Made by a program: the position numbers and the translations under genes | Shown here: positions 1-6,171 of the stretch, one piece after another | Position numbering within the stretch: the first letter of the stretch is position 1 | Layout of the letters: each line of letters opens with the position of its first letter | Notes under the pieces: model-generated | Database searches by the model: none | Told to the model about the DNA's origin: nothing | Seen by the model: only the letters and a program-made list of their open reading frames with translations | Origin: an uncultured Mediterraneibacter sp. | GTDB lineage: Bacteria; Bacillota; Clostridia; Lachnospirales; Lachnospiraceae | Assembly (NCBI GenBank): GCA_944376695.1 | Contig: CALWDM010000027.1 | Coordinates: forward strand, 1-36,713 | Reading direction: 5' to 3' | Length of the DNA stretch: 36,713 bases

Positions 1-42
1 TCTAAATATCTATCGACTACAATTATAGGCAAAACTTGGGGA

Positions 43-162
43 TCAGGAAATCCGCAGGAATATTTGGCGCTTACCTTGTTTGTGATTGAATTCCCCGCAA
101 TGCTCCAAATATCCAACTGGACGCTCAATTAACCAAGACAATATTTCTATCGCCTGTATCAT
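43..162 (-). pseudogene. Remnant of an unidentified protein gene
   Basis: On the minus strand an ATG at 162 opens a 39-codon frame reading MIQAIEILSWLIERPVGYLE and onward, ending at a stop at 43-45. Directly after the stop another frame continues to the window edge as DPQVLPIIVVDRYL, which suggests a one-base loss in a longer gene. No ribosome site is obvious and I do not recognise the family. It sits in AT-rich, decayed DNA, so I read it as a broken remnant cut by the window edge. It could also be chance coding. Confidence 0.3.
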
Positions 163-244
163 TTGAACCTCAAAAAATCCCATCGCGATGGCACAAAATG
201 AAAGCTACAACCGCATACTATCCTTTAACCATAGGAGGTATGCC

Positions 245-461
245 ATGATTGATTACAGCCCTTTCTGGGAAACATTAAAGAAATCAAATGAGTCAACATA
301 TACATTAATCAACAAGCACCATATCTCCAGTTCTACGATAGATAAGCTGCGGAAAAACAAACCGTTGAATACCACAACGCTGAATGATCTGCCGTATTCT
401 GGATTGCGACATTGAGGAGATTTGCAAATACATCCCAAGCGACACAGACCAGTCATTATAA
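245..461 (+). pseudogene. Frameshifted Cro/C1-type HTH regulator
   Basis: The ATG at 245 follows a strong AGGAGGT ribosome site (233-239). The frame encodes MIDYSPFWETLKKSNES, then a helix-turn-helix region (TYTLINKHHISSSTIDKLRKNKPLNTTTLNDL) typical of the short Cro/C1-type regulators common in clostridial mobile DNA. At about 390 the frame breaks. The next frame continues exactly as the family expects (CRILDCDIEEICKYIPSDTDQSL) and stops at 459-461. The join is explained by loss of two bases, TGTG reduced to TG within CTG-TGC. An intact gene would encode about 72 residues and bind DNA. A hairpin terminator follows at 484. A sequencing error is the main alternative. Confidence 0.75.
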
Positions 462-483
462 AATCCATTTTACCGGCGAAAAA

Positions 484-525
484 GCCCTGACAGCTTTACT
501 GATGACTGTCAGGGCCTTCTATTCT
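484..525 (+). terminator. Rho-independent terminator after the HTH pseudogene
   Basis: A perfect 10-bp stem, GCCCTGACAG (484-493) with CTGTCAGGGC (506-515), has a 12-nt loop and is followed by a T-rich stretch, CTTCTATTCTT. It lies 22 bases after the broken regulator's stop codon. Confidence 0.75.
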
Positions 526-533
526 TAAAATAT

Positions 534-623
534 TTAATGTTTCCTGCTGATCCATTGTCTGATAATATTCTCCCAGCCCATGCCGTTCTGCAGGATGCGG
601 AGAACAGTTACCGCAGCAGTACT
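534..623 (-). pseudogene. C-terminal remnant of a RelE/ParE-family toxin
   Basis: Reading on in frame from the antitoxin-like gene's stop codon, the minus strand encodes STAAVTVLRILQNGMGWENI and then IRQWISRKH, with a stop at 534-536. The pattern VTVLRIL followed by a tryptophan and a short helix is how RelE/ParE-fold toxins usually end (the last beta strand plus the C-terminal tail). No start codon or N-terminal two thirds is present, so the toxin body has been lost. This is an inference from a short stretch; a profile match to PF05016 would settle it. Confidence 0.5.
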
Positions 624-788
624 TTATCTTTCATCAATCTCTTTCCACGCTTCCTCTATCGTCTGCACACTGCCAGCCTCCATATCATGAATGGCATCAT
701 CCAGTTTTGTAAGAAGAATATCCATTGCATCATCCAATGCATCGGTTGTTTCATGAGATTTTGTTGCCTGTGCTAATGCCATATCCAT
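624..788 (-). CDS. Small antitoxin-like protein, orphaned
   Basis: A 54-residue frame starts at ATG 788 (a GTG at 791 is also possible) and reads MDMALAQATKSHETTDALDD, with a C-terminus EEAWKEIDER. The acidic, helical composition and this kind of C-terminus resemble antitoxins paired with RelE/ParE toxins, and the toxin tail follows in frame immediately after the stop. The ribosome site is weak (AAAGAAAG) and the frame is open for nine codons upstream, so the N-terminus may be truncated. Function is uncertain: it may be an orphan antitoxin left after toxin deletion. Confidence 0.45.
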   Translation of the reverse strand: MDMALAQATKSHETTDALDDAMDILLTKLDDAIHDMEAGSVQTIEEAWKEIDER

Positions 789-962
789 CACACTTTCTTT
801 TATCTTACCATCAAACTATAAAAATTACCGCAATTTTATTGATCGGGATGAATGTTATACAAGCCCGCTTTCATAAAAATACGTCCATGACCGCGCGTAT
901 TTCCAGAACATCTGCCCATACTTTCTTTATTGATGGGACAAAACCGGAAGCTATTTATGTTC

Positions 963-1787
963 CTATGACACAATATCTTCGTTATGGTAGAAAAATATGT
1001 TCAAAAATAGTGCCAACACTCCAAAAATAAATGCTATGAAAATTGAGCGACTGTACATATTGGCCGCATTCATTGACAATTCATATATATTCCCCAGCGG
1101 AAGATATGATTTTACAGATATATCTTTCACGCCTGCTGAAGCACTAATAAAATCCAAAATCCCATACACAATACCACTGCCATATATCAAACCTATAATG
1201 ATTGCTGCAATCTGATTTCTTACTATATATACAAAGCACGACATAACCATACTTACGCTAAGTAATAATAAATAGTACGCAACTACATAGCCCGCAAATT
1301 TCCCTGTATCGCCTAATACCAGGTCGTTAAATTGGGGATAAAATACCATGTACCCGACATATGATACCCCTAAAATTACAAGTATGATGATACAATTATA
1401 CAGTGCGCAAATGACTGCATTTGCATATATTAAATTACTTCTTTTCCCAACAAGTCCAATTACATTTTTATCAAATTTATGTCTGCGATACGCACCTGAA
1501 AACAACCCTGCAAAAATTAATAAAGCCATCGGAACTATATTTCCAGAAAATGAAGATGTTAACATTTCATATTTATTCGAATAATCTGTATTATAATTTT
1601 CATCATAATCATCTACATATAATTCTATATTACTTTTTTGTGTTTCATTTTTCACATTGTTATTTGAATCATTTGAACCATCAATAAATGTTCCAAATAA
1701 AGTCATAAACAACAATACTCCCAAAATAACATACGCATACCTGCTTTTTTTCAAACGAAATAATTCCATTTTAATTACTTTATGCAT
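963..1787 (-). CDS. ABC-2 type transporter permease (antibiotic/lantibiotic-resistance type)
   Basis: A 274-residue membrane protein. It has an N-terminal helix after MHKVIKMELFRLKKSRYAYV, an extracytoplasmic Asn/Asp-rich loop (roughly residues 40-75), then about five more hydrophobic segments. This is the six-helix layout of ABC-2 permeases such as BcrB and the LanE/LanG lantibiotic-immunity proteins. I chose ATG 1787 over GTG 1796 because AGGAGG (1796-1801, minus strand) sits eight bases before it. It overlaps the upstream ATPase gene by 8 bp, so the two are translationally coupled and presumably form one exporter. The substrate is unknown: no lanthipeptide, bacitracin or two-component genes are nearby. 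The gene is much more AT-rich than the backbone, which suggests acquisition by transfer. Confidence 0.85.
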   Translation of the reverse strand: MHKVIKMELFRLKKSRYAYVILGVLLFMTLFGTFIDGSNDSNNNVKNETQKSNIELYVDDYDENYNTDYSNKYEMLTSSFSGNIVPMALLIFAGLFSGAYRRHKFDKNVIGLVGKRSNLIYANAVICALYNCIIILVILGVSYVGYMVFYPQFNDLVLGDTGKFAGYVVAYYLLLLSVSMVMSCFVYIVRNQIAAIIIGLIYGSGIVYGILDFISASAGVKDISVKSYLPLGNIYELSMNAANMYSRSIFIAFIFGVLALFLNIFFYHNEDIVS

Positions 1788-2523
1788 TGCCCCCACCTCC
1801 TGTTATTTGAAAATATAGTTGTTCTAATGAAATGTTTTTTTGTCTGCATTCCATTTCTAATTCCTCACTGCTCTTCTCATATACTATTTTGCCATTTTCA
1901 ATAATGCAAAAAAATGTCGCTAACTTTAATAATTCTTCTAGAATGTGGCTGGAAATCAAAACTGTTATATTAAATTCTTTATTCAGTCTACTTATCAACG
2001 CTCTCATCTCGGCAATTCCTTGGGGATCTAATCCATTGATAGGCTCGTCTAATATCAAAAATTCTGGTTCTCCAACTAAAGCCATCGCCACTCCCAAACG
2101 TTGTTTCATTCCAAGAGAATATTTTTTCACCTTCTTTTTTTTCACATTTATAAGACCAACTAACGATAACAATTTATTTATATGTTCATCTTTATCAACA
2201 ACATCAGTGCAGCAGGCTTTTATCATCAAATTATCATAACCCGATATATTTTCAAAAAAGCCAGGGGTTTCTATCAGACTTCCTAATTTTGAATAATCAT
2301 TTTTTACTTTATCAATTTTATTTTCATTTGGAAACAGACATACTGTACCTGTCGTCGGATTGCTTAATCCACATATCATCTTCATGAGAGTTGTCTTTCC
2401 TGCCCCGTTTCTTCCAACAAGACCATATATTTCTCCTTGTCTTATTGATATGTTAATATCATTAACTGCAAATTGATCTTTAAATTTTTTCGTCAAATTT
2501 TGAGTTGTCAGTATATAATCCAT
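1780..2523 (-). CDS. ABC transporter ATP-binding protein (BcrA/LanF-like)
   Basis: A 247-residue ABC ATPase. Walker A GRNGAGKTT is at residues 37-45, the signature region YSLGMKQRLG at about 135-144 (a degenerate LSGGQ), Walker B FLILDEP at 155-161 and the switch histidine in SSHILEE at about 193. It should power export or self-protection together with the permease encoded just downstream. The family includes bacitracin (BcrA) and lantibiotic-immunity (LanF) ATPases. A GGGGAGGAAGG ribosome site precedes ATG 2523. Its upstream region holds a TATAAT-like -10 and then meets the IS110 element, so the native promoter may have been altered by the insertion. Confidence 0.9.
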   Translation of the reverse strand: MDYILTTQNLTKKFKDQFAVNDINISIRQGEIYGLVGRNGAGKTTLMKMICGLSNPTTGTVCLFPNENKIDKVKNDYSKLGSLIETPGFFENISGYDNLMIKACCTDVVDKDEHINKLLSLVGLINVKKKKVKKYSLGMKQRLGVAMALVGEPEFLILDEPINGLDPQGIAEMRALISRLNKEFNITVLISSHILEELLKLATFFCIIENGKIVYEKSSEELEMECRQKNISLEQLYFQITGGGGNA

Positions 2524-2593
2524 AACGTTTCCTTCCTCCCCTTTAATAATTAACCTCGTATTATAAAGTAGTAGTTTTTATAGACCCTCTCCA
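2524..2593 (-). promoter_or_regulatory. Upstream region of the ABC exporter operon
   Basis: On the minus strand a perfect TATAAT (plus-strand ATTATA at 2560-2565) lies 36 bases upstream of the ATPase start, with only a poor -35 at the normal spacing. Further upstream is an interrupted dyad, AGACC (2582-2586) and GGTCT (2595-2599), which might be an operator. The IS110 left end lies at or close to this dyad, so the IS may have disrupted or replaced the native -35 region. Confidence 0.4.
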
Positions 2594-2604
2594 AGGTCTT
2601 AATA

Positions 2605-2820
2605 CTATTTCTATCATAGCCATTCTTTACCTTTTCTACAGGTATGGTTATGATAGTTAAGATGCTGTGGACTGGTATCACCTCACTACCACTCGATGGT
2701 TTCAGAAAGTATCCAGCCACAGTCTCTTTGTTTGATTGTTAATCAGTTAGATACCGCATGACGGTTTATTTAGAACGAGTTCACAACTGCGAAGAGTACC
2801 TGTGGTTCTAAAACAGCACC
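2605..2820 (+). ncRNA. Candidate bridge RNA of the IS110 element
   Basis: Three consecutive hairpins lie between the left end and the transposase start. Hairpin 1 pairs 2611-2623 with 2644-2656 (13 bp, one G-U) plus an inner ACC/GGT. Hairpin 2 pairs CTGTGG 2665-2670 with CCACAG 2717-2722 and CTGG 2672-2675 with CCAG 2713-2716. It encloses a large internal loop capped by ACCA/TGGT (2688-2691 with 2697-2700). Hairpin 3 pairs 2769-2776 with 2805-2812 (8 bp) and CACA 2782-2785 with TGTG 2801-2804. One 5' stem-loop followed by two internal-loop hairpins matches the published IS110 bridge-RNA plan (5' stem, target loop, donor loop). I could not assign the guide bases with confidence. Confidence 0.6.
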
Positions 2821-2844
2821 AAATTTATACAAAGGAGATTTGCC

Positions 2845-4020
2845 ATGATTTATGTTGGTATTGATGTCGCAAAAGACAAACATGACTGTTTTATAACAAA
2901 CTCGGACGGTGAAATACTCTTTAACGTATTCACCATTCCTAATAATGCAGAAGGATTCCATAACCTCTATCAAAAGATTTCATCCCTCACAAAAGATTTC
3001 TCCAACGTAAAAGTAGGACTGGAAGCCACCGGACATTACAATTACAATCTCTTAGGATTTCTCATGGATAAAGGTCTCCCTACCTTTGTCATCAATCCCC
3101 TGCATACTAACCTGTTCCGTAAAAGTCTCAGCCTCAGACAGACCAAAACAGATAAAGTAGATGCTCATACGATTGCTCTTATGATGATGTCCGGAGTAAA
3201 CTTACAGTCCTACTCAGACACATCTTATCACAACCAAGAACTCAAGTCATTAACCAGATATAGGTTTGACAAGGTAAAGGAACGGGCAAAACTGAAAACT
3301 TCCGTCTCCAGGCTTGTAAACATCCTCTTCCCTGAACTGGAAAAACTTGTTCCTACTCTCCATACCACATCCGTGTATACTCTGCTCGCTGAACTTCCTT
3401 CTGCCCAAAAAATTGCAGCCTGCCATCTGACCCACTTGACGAAGCTGTTGCTAAATGCCTCAAAGGGTCATTACAGCAGGGAAAAAGCAATCGAAATACG
3501 GGATGCTGCCAGAACCTCTATCGGTTCCAACATGCCTGCCAAATCTCTGGAATTAAAGCACACAATTAAGCTGATCCAGGAACTAACCTCTGAAATCAAT
3601 GAAATAGAAGACTCTATCAAATCCATTATGGACAGCATCCATTCTCCAATCACTTCCATTCCCGGGATCAACTACCGGATGGGAGCTATGATCATCGCCG
3701 AAATTGGTGATTTTAACCGTTTCAGCTCACCTGATAAGATCCTTGCCTATGCAGGGCTTTCGCCTTCTACTTACCAATCAGGTCAGCTTGACAGCAGTTA
3801 TTCCCACATGGAAAAGCGAGGCTCTCGGTATCTGCGCTATGCGCTGTTTAATGCCACAAAATTTGTCTGCATATGGGACAATACCTTTGCTGCTTACCTT
3901 GCCAAGAAACGTGCAGAAGGAAAGCATTACAATGTTGCCATATCCCATGCAGCCAAGAAGCTGGTACGGGTCATTTATCGGCTGGAAAAATCACAGCAGC
4001 TTTACAATAGGGCGGCATAA
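2845..4020 (+). CDS. IS110-family DEDD transposase (recombinase)
   Basis: A 391-residue full-length transposase. The N-terminal RuvC-like DEDD domain shows D7 in GIDVAKDKHD, E60 in GLEATGHY, and D103 and D106 in TDKVDAHTIA. The C-terminal Transposase_20 domain starts near ITSIPGINYRMGAMIIAEIG and carries the YQSGQ segment (serine near 312) expected to supply the nucleophile. A coiled region joins the two. The start ATG 2845 follows AAAGGAG. Both catalytic modules are intact and no frameshift is seen, so the element may be active. In this family the enzyme works with an RNA from the element's own non-coding end to choose donor and target sites. Confidence 0.95.
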   Translation: MIYVGIDVAKDKHDCFITNSDGEILFNVFTIPNNAEGFHNLYQKISSLTKDFSNVKVGLEATGHYNYNLLGFLMDKGLPTFVINPLHTNLFRKSLSLRQTKTDKVDAHTIALMMMSGVNLQSYSDTSYHNQELKSLTRYRFDKVKERAKLKTSVSRLVNILFPELEKLVPTLHTTSVYTLLAELPSAQKIAACHLTHLTKLLLNASKGHYSREKAIEIRDAARTSIGSNMPAKSLELKHTIKLIQELTSEINEIEDSIKSIMDSIHSPITSIPGINYRMGAMIIAEIGDFNRFSSPDKILAYAGLSPSTYQSGQLDSSYSHMEKRGSRYLRYALFNATKFVCIWDNTFAAYLAKKRAEGKHYNVAISHAAKKLVRVIYRLEKSQQLYNRAA

Positions 4021-4146
4021 AATTTGTCCATGTATCTCCTTTTTGAGCACCGGAAACGATGCTCTATTTGTCATGCAGTTTTCAAGGTACTGATTTATCT
4101 GAAGTGCATTTCTGCAATTCATACAAAAATTTTCATTTTAGGTCTT

Positions 4147-4570
4147 GACTTTTAATAGTTAGACTTTCTTCACTGCACCCCAGGCATTGGACATTCACTG
4201 CCAAAGCTATGATATTCTGGATTTCAAGCCAAGTCTCAGCTTTTATAAGTTAACAATTGCACCTCATTATTCATCCACATAATTCCATTTTATTAATCAA
4301 ATCATAGCACATTCTTAACCATTTTTCCATTCCAATTAATACACGAACGAGCTCCCCCCTGTTTTTGATCTATCAATAAAAAATTTTTCAAAGAACAAGA
4401 ATCACCACAGAATACAAAACAGATAATCTGTTATTTGCCTTTCACGGGGCAGCGCTCTTTCTGGGAACTCTGCTTCCTGTACCGCTTTCTTTATCTTTCT
4501 GAAAAAATATTCTGCTTACTCACCGTACTTGATATTTCTAAGGATATACTTATTTGATACACTTCTGTTT
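4147..4570. other. AT-rich gap with no recognisable gene
   Basis: Between the IS110 right end and the tRNA-Glu terminator I see only short, stop-filled frames on both strands. No ribosome site is followed by a convincing protein. It looks like decayed accessory DNA. If the IS is removed in thought, this stretch would have been the original upstream flank of the ABC exporter operon. Confidence 0.6.
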
Positions 4571-4577
4571 TCAGACA

Positions 4578-4606
4578 CGAAAAAAGCCCGTTAAAAACGG
4601 GCTTTT
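4578..4606 (-). terminator. Terminator of tRNA-Glu
   Basis: A hairpin AAAAGCCCGT/ACGGGCTTTT (4582-4606) starts five bases after the tRNA 3' end and runs into a T tract on the minus strand. Confidence 0.85.
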
Positions 4607-4610
4607 CAAG

Positions 4611-4682
4611 TGACTCCGAGGGGAATCGAACCCCTGATTCCAGCGTGAGAGGCTAGCGTCTTGACCGCTTGACCACGGAGCC
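4611..4682 (-). tRNA. tRNA-Glu (anticodon CTC)
   Basis: The minus strand gives a 72-nt cloverleaf. The acceptor is GGCTCCG/CGGAGTC with one G-T pair, and the D-arm contains GGTCAAGCGGT. The anticodon stem CTAGC/GCTGG has loop CTCTCAC (anticodon CTC), and the T-arm is GGGGTTCGATTCCCC with discriminator A. The CCA end is not encoded. CTC reads the GAG codon. The gene's 3' end faces the AT-rich accessory region at 1-4600. Confidence 0.95.
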
Positions 4683-4688
4683 ATATTC

Positions 4689-4723
4689 ATATTCGCTGTT
4701 TGGCAATGCCTCACAGCGAATAT
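4689..4723. repeat. 11-bp perfect inverted repeat in the tRNA-Glu leader
   Basis: ATATTCGCTGT (4689-4699) pairs perfectly with ACAGCGAATAT (4713-4723) around a 13-nt loop. It sits just upstream of the mature tRNA 5' end and overlaps the predicted transcription start. It has no T tract in either direction, so it is not a standard terminator; it may be a leader hairpin or an operator. Confidence 0.6.
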
Positions 4724-4724
4724 T

Positions 4725-4753
4725 AATATACCATATGATTTTTCATAATGCAA
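4725..4753 (-). promoter_or_regulatory. Promoter of tRNA-Glu
   Basis: On the minus strand, TTGCAT (4748-4753) and TATATT (4725-4730) are separated by exactly 17 bp, about 45 bases ahead of the tRNA. Confidence 0.7.
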
Positions 4754-4761
4754 GCTTTTTT

Positions 4762-5739
4762 TCAATTTTCTTCAATTTCTTCGATTTCCCCCGATACTTT
4801 TTCGGAGCCTTTTTCAGAAATCTGTCCGGAGACGGATAACCCGGCCGCCATCTCCTGTCTGATCATGATCCTCAGCGCCTGCTTTTTGTCCGTCACAGTG
4901 ACCTCCCTGTGCCTTCCCCCAAACTCCCCGTCAAGAGTCCAGGGGATCTCTTCCCCGCACTCAAAGCATACCCGTCCTGATTTAAAAGAATACATTCTAT
5001 GAGGATTAATCTGCTTCATCACAATAGCCCCAAGCAGTTCATTCAACTCAAGCGGGTTTTTCGGCGTCCTGATCAGAGTTACCTCAAATTCTCCGTCGTC
5101 AAATACTACATCTGTACCTACGATCCCCTTGAAGCCGCCTACGGACCTGGAGTTTGTCACCATACCGAAAATAAATTCGTCTTCAAATTCCTCTCCGTCA
5201 TGCGTGACTCTGACCCTGTAAGATGGAATATTAAATATCCTTTTCGTACCTTCCAGCACATATGCCAGATGTCCAAGAATATTTTTCATACTCTGCTTTG
5301 TCTCATAGGATACATCGGTAAACAGCCCAAAGGCCGCTATGTAGATAAACGGAGCCCCGTTAAACAGTCCCACATCACAGGAAAAAGGCACTCCATTGAC
5401 CGCCGTATCCGCGGCTCCCAGTATATCTTTTGAGATGCCCAGGCTTGACGCGAAATCATTGGTCGTACCCGCCGGAATATACCCGAGAGGAATGTTTGTT
5501 CCCCGAAGCTGCATTCCGGTCACTGCCTCATCCAATGTCCCATCACCCCCGCTGCACACGAGCAGGTCGTAGTCCTCCTGAAATGACTGAATCTTTTCCA
5601 CAGCGTCATAAGGTTTCTGCGTCGGGTACACTGTCACCTCATACCCGCCTTTTGTAAAGATATCCAGTACATCGGAAAGTTTTGGCTTCAGAGTCCCTGT
5701 CCCCGCATTCGGATTATATATAAACAACATTTTTTTCAT
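4762..5739 (-). CDS. Diacylglycerol kinase-family lipid kinase (YegS/DagK type)
   Basis: A 325-residue cytoplasmic lipid kinase of the DAGK_cat family. The ATP-binding motif GGDGTLDE is at residues 64-71 and PAGTTNDF at 89-96; the C-terminal half is the beta-rich domain ending near LDGEFGGRHREVTVT. Members phosphorylate diacylglycerol or related lipids, recycling them into phospholipid synthesis; the exact substrate is not visible here. AGGAGG lies 11 bases before ATG 5739. An acidic C-terminal tail (SEKGSEKVSGEIEEIEEN) extends past the usual domain end. It is separated from the upstream crh operon by a terminator, so it is probably its own unit, and tRNA-Glu follows. Confidence 0.88.
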   Translation of the reverse strand: MKKMLFIYNPNAGTGTLKPKLSDVLDIFTKGGYEVTVYPTQKPYDAVEKIQSFQEDYDLLVCSGGDGTLDEAVTGMQLRGTNIPLGYIPAGTTNDFASSLGISKDILGAADTAVNGVPFSCDVGLFNGAPFIYIAAFGLFTDVSYETKQSMKNILGHLAYVLEGTKRIFNIPSYRVRVTHDGEEFEDEFIFGMVTNSRSVGGFKGIVGTDVVFDDGEFEVTLIRTPKNPLELNELLGAIVMKQINPHRMYSFKSGRVCFECGEEIPWTLDGEFGGRHREVTVTDKKQALRIMIRQEMAAGLSVSGQISEKGSEKVSGEIEEIEEN

Positions 5740-5821
5740 GCTCTGTCATACCTCCTGTCTATATAACCCCCGACGCTTTCACTTACAGGCGTGCGCCCCG
5801 CCGCTTTTTCATCCTGTGAAC

Positions 5822-5851
5822 AGAAAAGGCTGTACCTCATCCGCACAGCCT
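5822..5851 (-). terminator. Terminator of the murB-rapZ-whiA-crh operon
   Basis: On the minus strand AGGCTGT pairs with ACAGCCT (5845-5851 with 5827-5833) around an 11-nt loop and is followed by TTTTCTG. Confidence 0.75.
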
Positions 5852-5910
5852 CACAAGTCTCATCCTCTATTTATCTGGCTTCTGCCTGTTCCGGCAGATA
5901 TGCCCTCACA

Positions 5911-6171
5911 TCAGCATGCGCAGTTTGCAAAAAAGGTACGGATGCCTTCCGCGGCTTTCTGCTCATCCTCGCCTTCTGTGACTACTGTAATCTTTTCACC
6001 GTCTGTAAGGGTCAGGCTCATCATGCCCATGATGCTCTTTGCATTGATATTTTTCTCGCCGATCTGGATATAGATCTTGCTCGCATACTGGCTTGCCTCC
6101 TGGACAAGCAGCGCGATCGGCCTTCCGTCAAATCCCTCTTCTGTCTTAACTACAACAGGTGTTTTAATCAT
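5911..6171 (-). CDS. crh: Crh-like HPr-family protein lacking the catalytic histidine
   Basis: An 86-residue HPr-fold protein. In true HPr the phosphotransfer site is GLHARP with His15; here the segment is GFDGRP, with Asp15 in its place. The regulatory serine is kept: NAKSIMGMMSL puts Ser46 at the HPr kinase site. Loss of His15 with retention of Ser46 defines Crh of Bacillus, which cannot pass phosphate in sugar uptake but, when phosphorylated on Ser46, can act as a CcpA co-regulator. Position supports this: crh also follows whiA (yvcL) in B. subtilis. The gene overlaps whiA by 8 bp, with AGGAGG before ATG 6171. CcpA and HPr kinase genes are outside the window, so the regulatory role is inferred. 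Confidence 0.85.
   Translation of the reverse strand: MIKTPVVVKTEEGFDGRPIALLVQEASQYASKIYIQIGEKNINAKSIMGMMSLTLTDGEKITVVTEGEDEQKAAEGIRTFFANCAC

Larger units (their letters stand above)
2594..4146 (+). mobile_element. IS110-family insertion sequence (ends approximate)
   Basis: The element contains one DEDD transposase gene with a long structured 5' non-coding end and a short 3' end, the layout of the IS110 group rather than IS1111. The heptamer AGGTCTT occurs at both candidate ends (2594-2600 and 4140-4146), about 1.55 kb apart, which is a normal length for this family. IS110 elements make no conventional terminal inverted repeats and share only a short core with the target, so the boundaries are an inference. 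A second copy elsewhere in the genome or an empty site would fix them. Confidence 0.6.

Noticed and set aside
789-962. Possible further coding remnants beside the antitoxin-like gene
   Set aside because: Short frames on both strands (for example one reading IASGFVPSIKKVWADVL on the minus strand) break quickly and match no family I can name.
1-4610. Second copy of the tRNA-Glu 3' end as an attachment site
   Set aside because: I looked for the T-arm to acceptor sequence in the accessory region and did not find it; the partner site, if any, lies outside the window.
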